Shown: positions 59,851 through 64,000 of the stretch, piece by piece
How positions within the stretch are numbered: the stretch's first letter is position 1
Layout: each line of letters begins with the position of its first letter
Assembly (NCBI RefSeq): GCF_004168285.1
Contig: NZ_SEWF01000002.1
Coordinates: forward strand, 124,001 to 188,000
DNA length: 64,000 bases
Direction: 5' to 3'
Source of the DNA: Emticicia agri
GTDB lineage: Bacteria; Bacteroidota; Bacteroidia; Cytophagales; Spirosomataceae
The notes under the pieces: model-generated
Databases searched by the model: none
Seen by the model: the letters and a program-made list of their open reading frames with translations, nothing else
What the model was told of the DNA's origin: nothing
Program-made: the position numbers and the translations under genes

Positions 59851-60696
59851 ATGACCGCTAAAGATATTCTCTTACACCTGCGTATTCCGTTTTCTTTTTT
59901 TCTGATGCCTGTTTACTGGTTTGCCATCAGTCAGGCAAGTATCGTTGACAAAACCAAGGCTATATGGGTGTTTGTTATTCTGCATCTACTTATTTATACA
60001 GCCAGTAACGCCTATAATAGTTATTTTGATAAAGATGAGGGAAGCATTGGCGGTTTGGAAAAACCTCCTGCGGTAGATGATAAACTCTTCTGGGTGGCCT
60101 GGATAATTGATACCATTGCCATTATTTTAGGCTTTCTGTTGGTGAACCCACTTTTTGCCTTATTGATTTTTATTTATAGCATGGTATCAAAAGCGTATAG
60201 CGATGATAAAGTACGTTTGAAAAAATATGCTGTTGTCAGTTGGTTTATTGTGGGCTTGTTTCAAGGGGCATTTACTTATTATACTATTATATTAGCTGTG
60301 AGTAATAATGATGAACTTCTACAGCCGCATTTATTGCCTGCCATTATCAGCACATTGATGTTATGGGCAATTTATCCTATCACACAGGTCTATCAGCATG
60401 AGGAAGACCGTAAGCGAGGAGACCAAACCATGAGTATGCTGCTGGGTATCAGAGGTACTTTTGTTTTTACGGCTGTGGTTTTTACTGTAGCATTCAGCTT
60501 GTTCTTCCTTTATTTTCCTGAATCAGACTTTATCGTATTGCTCTTGTTTAATCTACCAACCCTGGCTTATTTCAGTTGGTGGTTTTTACAGGTATTAAAA
60601 GATAGTGGACAAGCTGATTTTCGCCATGTGATGTGGTTAAATCTCTTAGCTTCTTTTTGTTTGAATGGGTTTTATATCTGGTTGTATATGAGATGA
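59851..60696 (+). CDS. UbiA-family prenyltransferase
   Basis: 281 aa with about eight membrane helices. The first Asp-rich motif is NAYNSYFDKDEG (residues 53-64) and the second is YQHEEDRKRGDQT (about 184-196), which bind the isoprenyl diphosphate through Mg2+. A third conserved element YSDDKVRLKK follows the first motif at about residue 116. Members attach prenyl groups to aromatic rings (quinones, haem O, chlorophyll) or other acceptors. The acceptor is unknown, and no quinone or carotenoid genes are adjacent. It converges on fusA. Confidence 0.87.
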   Translation: MTAKDILLHLRIPFSFFLMPVYWFAISQASIVDKTKAIWVFVILHLLIYTASNAYNSYFDKDEGSIGGLEKPPAVDDKLFWVAWIIDTIAIILGFLLVNPLFALLIFIYSMVSKAYSDDKVRLKKYAVVSWFIVGLFQGAFTYYTIILAVSNNDELLQPHLLPAIISTLMLWAIYPITQVYQHEEDRKRGDQTMSMLLGIRGTFVFTAVVFTVAFSLFFLYFPESDFIVLLLFNLPTLAYFSWWFLQVLKDSGQADFRHVMWLNLLASFCLNGFYIWLYMR

Positions 60697-60716
60697 GTTG
60701 ATAGCAATTCTCAAAA

Positions 60717-60756
60717 ACAAAAACACCTACCTCGAAACCGAAGCAGGTGCTTTTTA
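60717..60756. terminator. Bidirectional terminator between ubiA-like gene and fusA
   Basis: CACCT and AGGTG arms with an inner TCG/CGA helix, flanked by AAAACAAAAACA and GCTTTTTAT. T-tracts are present on both strands. Confidence 0.75.
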
Positions 60757-60780
60757 TATAGACTAATAAGCTAAATCTTA

Positions 60781-62868
60781 TTATTTCGATTTTGCAATTA
60801 CACCGTCTGCAATGTTTTGAGGAACAATCTCATAGTGAGAGAACGTCAAGTTTGCAGTGGCACGACCTGATGACATCGTACGAAGATCAGTTACATAACC
60901 GAATAATTCAGAAAGAGGTACATCAGCTTTGATTACTTGCGAACCAGCTTTTGTATCCATGCCTTTCATCATACCACGACGACGGTTTAAGTCACCAGTG
61001 ATAGGTCCTGTATATTCGTCAGGAGTAACAACCTCTACTGCCATGATTGGTTCTAATAATTTAGGACCAGCCTGGCGAGCAGCTTCTTTGAAACCTAAAC
61101 GACCTGCCATTTCAAAAGAAAGTGAGTCAGAATCCACATCATGGTAAGAACCGTGGAACAAACGAACTTTCATTGAGTCAACCGGGAAACCGGCTAACGG
61201 GCCATTTACCATCGCTTGCTCGAATCCTTTTTGTACTGAAGGGATAAACTCTTTTGGAATGATACCACCTACAATATTATTAACGAATTCTAAACCTTGT
61301 TTACCATCTTCACGTGGTCCGATTTCGAATACGATATCAGCAAATTTACCACGACCACCCGATTGTTTCTTGTAAACCTCACGGTGTTCGATAGATTTAG
61401 TGATAGTTTCTTTGTAAGCTACCTGTGGTGCACCCTGGTTTACTTCTACTTTGAACTCACGACGCATACGGTCGATGATAATTTCAAGGTGAAGCTCACC
61501 CATACCACGGATGATAGTCTGACCTGTTTCTTCGTTTGATTCAACTTGTAAAGTTGGGTCTTCTTCAATCAATTTAGTGATTGCTTTAGAGAAGTTATCC
61601 TGATCAGCTGTTTTCTTAGGTTCAATCGCATACCCGATAACCGGATCAGGGAATACCATTGATTCAAGCACGATAGGGTTTTTCTCATCAGAAAGGGTAT
61701 CACCTGTTTTGATGTCTTTGAAACCTACTACCGCACCAATATCACCGGCACCTAAACGCTCAATAGAGTTTTGTTTGTTGGCGTGCATCTGGAAGATACG
61801 AGAGATACGCTCTTTGTTGCCAGAACGGTTGTTCAATACATAAGAACCGGCATCCAGACCACCAGAATAAGCACGGATGAAACACAAACGGCCTACGTAA
61901 GGGTCAGTAGCAATTTTAAACGCAAGGGCAGCAAATGGATCGCTTTCCGAAGGTTTACGTACTACTTCTGCACCTGTGTTAGGGTCTGTACCTTTAATGG
62001 CTTCTTTATCTAAAGGTGAAGGTAACAATGCCATCACGTAGTCAAGCATGGTTTGTACACCTTTATTTTTGAATGAAGAACCGCAAAGCATCGGAACGAT
62101 TTTCATGCTGATAACCGCCTGACGAAGTGCTGCCAGAATTTCATCTTCAGTAATTGAATTCGGATCTTCGAAGTATTTCTCCATCAAAGTATCGTCAAAC
62201 TCAGCTACTGCTTCTAATAATTTTTCACGGTATTCGGTAGCCTCATCCATCATATCGTCAGGAATTGGTACTTCAGTGAAAGTCATACCTTTATCTTGCT
62301 CGTTCCAAACGATACCACGGAAGTTAACCAGGTCAACTACACCTTTGAAATTATCTTCAGCACCGATGGGTAATTGAAGAGGTACGGCATAGCTACCCAA
62401 CATTTCCTTCACTTGTTTACATACGTTAAGGAAGTCGGCACCTGAACGGTCCATTTTATTAACGAAGCCCAAACGAGCTACGTTATAGTTGTTAGCCAAA
62501 CGCCAGTTAGTTTCTGATTGTGGCTCAACACCATCAACCGCACTAAATAAGAATACTAACCCGTCTAATACACGTAATGAACGGTTTACCTCAACGGTAA
62601 AGTCAACGTGACCAGGGGTATCAATGATATTGATGTGATATTTTTGGTCTCTGTAATTCCAGCCTACAGTAGTTGCAGCTGAAGTGATGGTGATACCTCT
62701 TTCCTGCTCTTGTTCCATCCAGTCCATCGTAGCAGCTCCATCGTGTACCTCACCGATTTTGTGGCTCACGCCAGCATAATAAAGGATACGCTCAGTGGTA
62801 GTTGTTTTACCTGCGTCAATGTGGGCAGCAATACCGATGTTTCTTGTAAATTTTAAATCGCGTGCCAT
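60781..62868 (-). CDS. fusA: Elongation factor G
   Basis: 695 aa. GTPase motifs are [18 protein letters not shown] (G1), the effector loop [17 protein letters not shown] (G3), NKMDRSGAD (G4) and GSSFKNKG (G5). Domains II-V follow; domain IV contains [20 protein letters not shown], and domain V contains [21 protein letters not shown]. It drives ribosomal translocation. Here it is not in the usual str operon (no rpsL, rpsG or tuf next to it). That raises the possibility that it is one of two EF-G paralogues in the genome. A good promoter lies upstream. Confidence 0.97.
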   Translation of the reverse strand: MARDLKFTRNIGIAAHIDAGKTTTTERILYYAGVSHKIGEVHDGAATMDWMEQEQERGITITSAATTVGWNYRDQKYHINIIDTPGHVDFTVEVNRSLRVLDGLVFLFSAVDGVEPQSETNWRLANNYNVARLGFVNKMDRSGADFLNVCKQVKEMLGSYAVPLQLPIGAEDNFKGVVDLVNFRGIVWNEQDKGMTFTEVPIPDDMMDEATEYREKLLEAVAEFDDTLMEKYFEDPNSITEDEILAALRQAVISMKIVPMLCGSSFKNKGVQTMLDYVMALLPSPLDKEAIKGTDPNTGAEVVRKPSESDPFAALAFKIATDPYVGRLCFIRAYSGGLDAGSYVLNNRSGNKERISRIFQMHANKQNSIERLGAGDIGAVVGFKDIKTGDTLSDEKNPIVLESMVFPDPVIGYAIEPKKTADQDNFSKAITKLIEEDPTLQVESNEETGQTIIRGMGELHLEIIIDRMRREFKVEVNQGAPQVAYKETITKSIEHREVYKKQSGGRGKFADIVFEIGPREDGKQGLEFVNNIVGGIIPKEFIPSVQKGFEQAMVNGPLAGFPVDSMKVRLFHGSYHDVDSDSLSFEMAGRLGFKEAARQAGPKLLEPIMAVEVVTPDEYTGPITGDLNRRRGMMKGMDTKAGSQVIKADVPLSELFGYVTDLRTMSSGRATANLTFSHYEIVPQNIADGVIAKSK

Positions 62869-63327
62869 TTTTTTATATTTTTATCAAAATGTTTTTAAGG
62901 GTCTGATAATCAGACAATTTTGTTTAGAAACTTTTATCCAAGCTAAATTTAGGATTCCATTTCGGGGTGCAAAATTACGAAGACTTTTTGATATAATCAA
63001 AAACGTTTAAGTTTTTATGTATAAATCTTAGAGGTATAGAGAAACCCTTTATTTTGGTTTATATATTATAATTTTTCAAATTGTCAAAATTTGTAGAGTT
63101 TTATTATTTTACTCATCGTATGCCTGAATATATTCTATATCTGTGAAATACAAAAAAGTATAGGAAATGCTCTCCCAACTTTTCAACTCAATTTTATCAA
63201 AATTTCTACTTAAATTTTTTGCTCCTCCAGTAGTAATATTTGATTCTTATAAACGTATAGTGATTATATACAAACCTTTATGAAGCCGCTAACACAAACC
63301 ATCTGAAAAACGAACACAACCCAACTT
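62869..63327. other. 459-bp divergent intergenic region
   Basis: Contains the fusA promoter and a leader of about 100 bp. The remainder is A+T-rich and contains no gene, hairpin or repeat that I can support. The plus-strand serine-hydrolase promoter must lie near 63230-63310 (TTATAAACG, TTATATAC) but is not clear. Confidence 0.5.
62970..63001 (-). promoter_or_regulatory. Promoter of fusA
   Basis: Minus-strand TTTG (about 62998-63001), 20 bp spacer, then TAATTTTG (62970-62977), exact matches to the Bacteroidota -33 and -7 elements, about 100 bp before the ATG. The intervening leader is untranslated. Confidence 0.75.
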
Positions 63328-64000
63328 ATGAGAAATCTATTGCCTATTTTCTTTGCCATTACTATTGCGTTTACAGCGTTTTCACAAAACAAAAGTATAT
63401 TTCCGGATACAGCCATGCGGGAGATTGAGAAAGGTAAGTATCCTAACATCGACGGCATTGTTATTTCTCAGCATAATAAAATCATTTATCAACATTATTT
63501 TAATGGGCTAACAGAAAATTCTGTACACGATGTCCGTTCTGCATTCAAGTCTATTACTAGTCTGCTGATGGGTATTGCTATTGATAAAGGGTATATCAAA
63601 AATGTCAACGAAAAAGTGTATTCATTTTTCCCGCAATATCGTTCATTCAAAAATTTAGAACACAACAAATTGGACATGACCATAAAAGATTTGCTGGAAA
63701 TGAAAGGCGGCTTTGACTGTGAAGAATGGAATAGCACCAAAGATTGTGAAGATGAGATGGAACAAAGCAAAGACTGGCTTAAATTTTCGTTAGACCTACC
63801 TATGGCTCATAAACCCGGCACTCACTGGGATTACAATTCATCGGCCCCAATGGTAATTGGTGGCATTATTGAATCGGCAACCAAAATGCCCCTGGCTACA
63901 TTTGCCGCCACTTTTTTGTTTAAGCCTTTAGGCATAACAAATTACCGATGGACAAAAGACCCTGTTGGCCACTTCATGACGGCAGGCTCTTTTTATATGA
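63328..64000 (+). CDS. Secreted class C beta-lactamase-like serine hydrolase, 3' truncated by window edge
   Basis: The ATG at 63328 opens a frame of 224 codons running off the window. The signal peptide ends AFSQ. The nucleophile motif is SAFK in VRSAFKSITSLLMG (SxxK), and the second motif is YNS in WDYNSSAPMVIGG (YxN type). These are characteristic of AmpC/EstB-like serine hydrolases; many are esterases or peptidases rather than beta-lactamases. Substrate unknown. The third motif (HTG-like) would lie outside the window. Confidence 0.88.
   Translation, partial: MRNLLPIFFAITIAFTAFSQNKSIFPDTAMREIEKGKYPNIDGIVISQHNKIIYQHYFNGLTENSVHDVRSAFKSITSLLMGIAIDKGYIKNVNEKVYSFFPQYRSFKNLEHNKLDMTIKDLLEMKGGFDCEEWNSTKDCEDEMEQSKDWLKFSLDLPMAHKPGTHWDYNSSAPMVIGGIIESATKMPLATFAATFLFKPLGITNYRWTKDPVGHFMTAGSFYM

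Overview
The window looks like a chromosomal segment of a Bacteroidota bacterium, most likely a Cytophagales member (Emticicia/Arcicella/Runella-like). The evidence is low G+C, many signal peptides ending in AQ/SQ/GQ, a TonB-dependent receptor, GEVED and 3-coathanger-type secreted modules, WbqC, LytTR regulators, a GH3/beta-lactamase fusion, and promoters of the Bacteroidota type (TTTG, then TAnnTTTG). The genus is an inference. I saw no rRNA, tRNA, CRISPR array, prophage or classical IS transposase.

Layout. 1-6.6 kb: a truncated beta-propeller lipoprotein, two tandem paralogous outer-membrane proteins, a DUF1080 protein, a DUF6702 protein and rseP. 6.8-10.4 kb: ypdA, then an isolated ftsL-ftsI pair. 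10.6-18.1 kb: a minus-strand surface-glycan-like group (PhyH dioxygenase, propeller glycosidase, methyltransferase, left-handed beta-helix acyltransferase, WbqC, polytopic GT-C-like protein) interrupted by a higBA toxin-antitoxin pair. 18.2-26.6 kb: branched-chain amino-acid genes in transcription order ilvD-FkbM-ilvB-ilvN-ilvC-ilvA, with a Leu/Ile/Val-rich leader peptide and attenuator ahead of ilvD. 26.7-35.7 kb: two metallo-beta-lactamase-fold hydrolases, a NagZ-like/AmpC-like fusion, lon and alkA. 35.9-50.8 kb: secreted and envelope proteins (M12B metalloprotease, TonB receptor, tail-fibre-like protein, LRR lipoprotein), a 19-Cys copper-storage-like protein, and two copies of a divergent gene pair. 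50.9-64 kb: a small redox operon with a frameshifted AraC regulator, a GH144-like glucanase, a LytTR response regulator with its TPR histidine kinase, two secreted repeat proteins, UbiA, fusA and a truncated serine hydrolase.

The most unusual content falls in three groups. (1) Two small nuclease-like genes (DUF559 and GxxExxY) each sit between inverted repeats and each sits inside an otherwise continuous gene run. The DUF559 cassette supplies the start codon of the downstream glycosidase, making an in-frame fusion. The GxxExxY cassette separates ilvN from ilvC and its gene is frameshifted. (2) A complete attenuation circuit for the ilv operon is readable base by base. (3) A membrane protein with a cytoplasmic HTH-like domain, one membrane helix and a periplasmic PKD/lectin-like domain is divergently paired with a secreted concanavalin-like protein. 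This arrangement occurs twice, about 10 kb apart, and may be an undescribed transmembrane regulator/secreted-lectin module.
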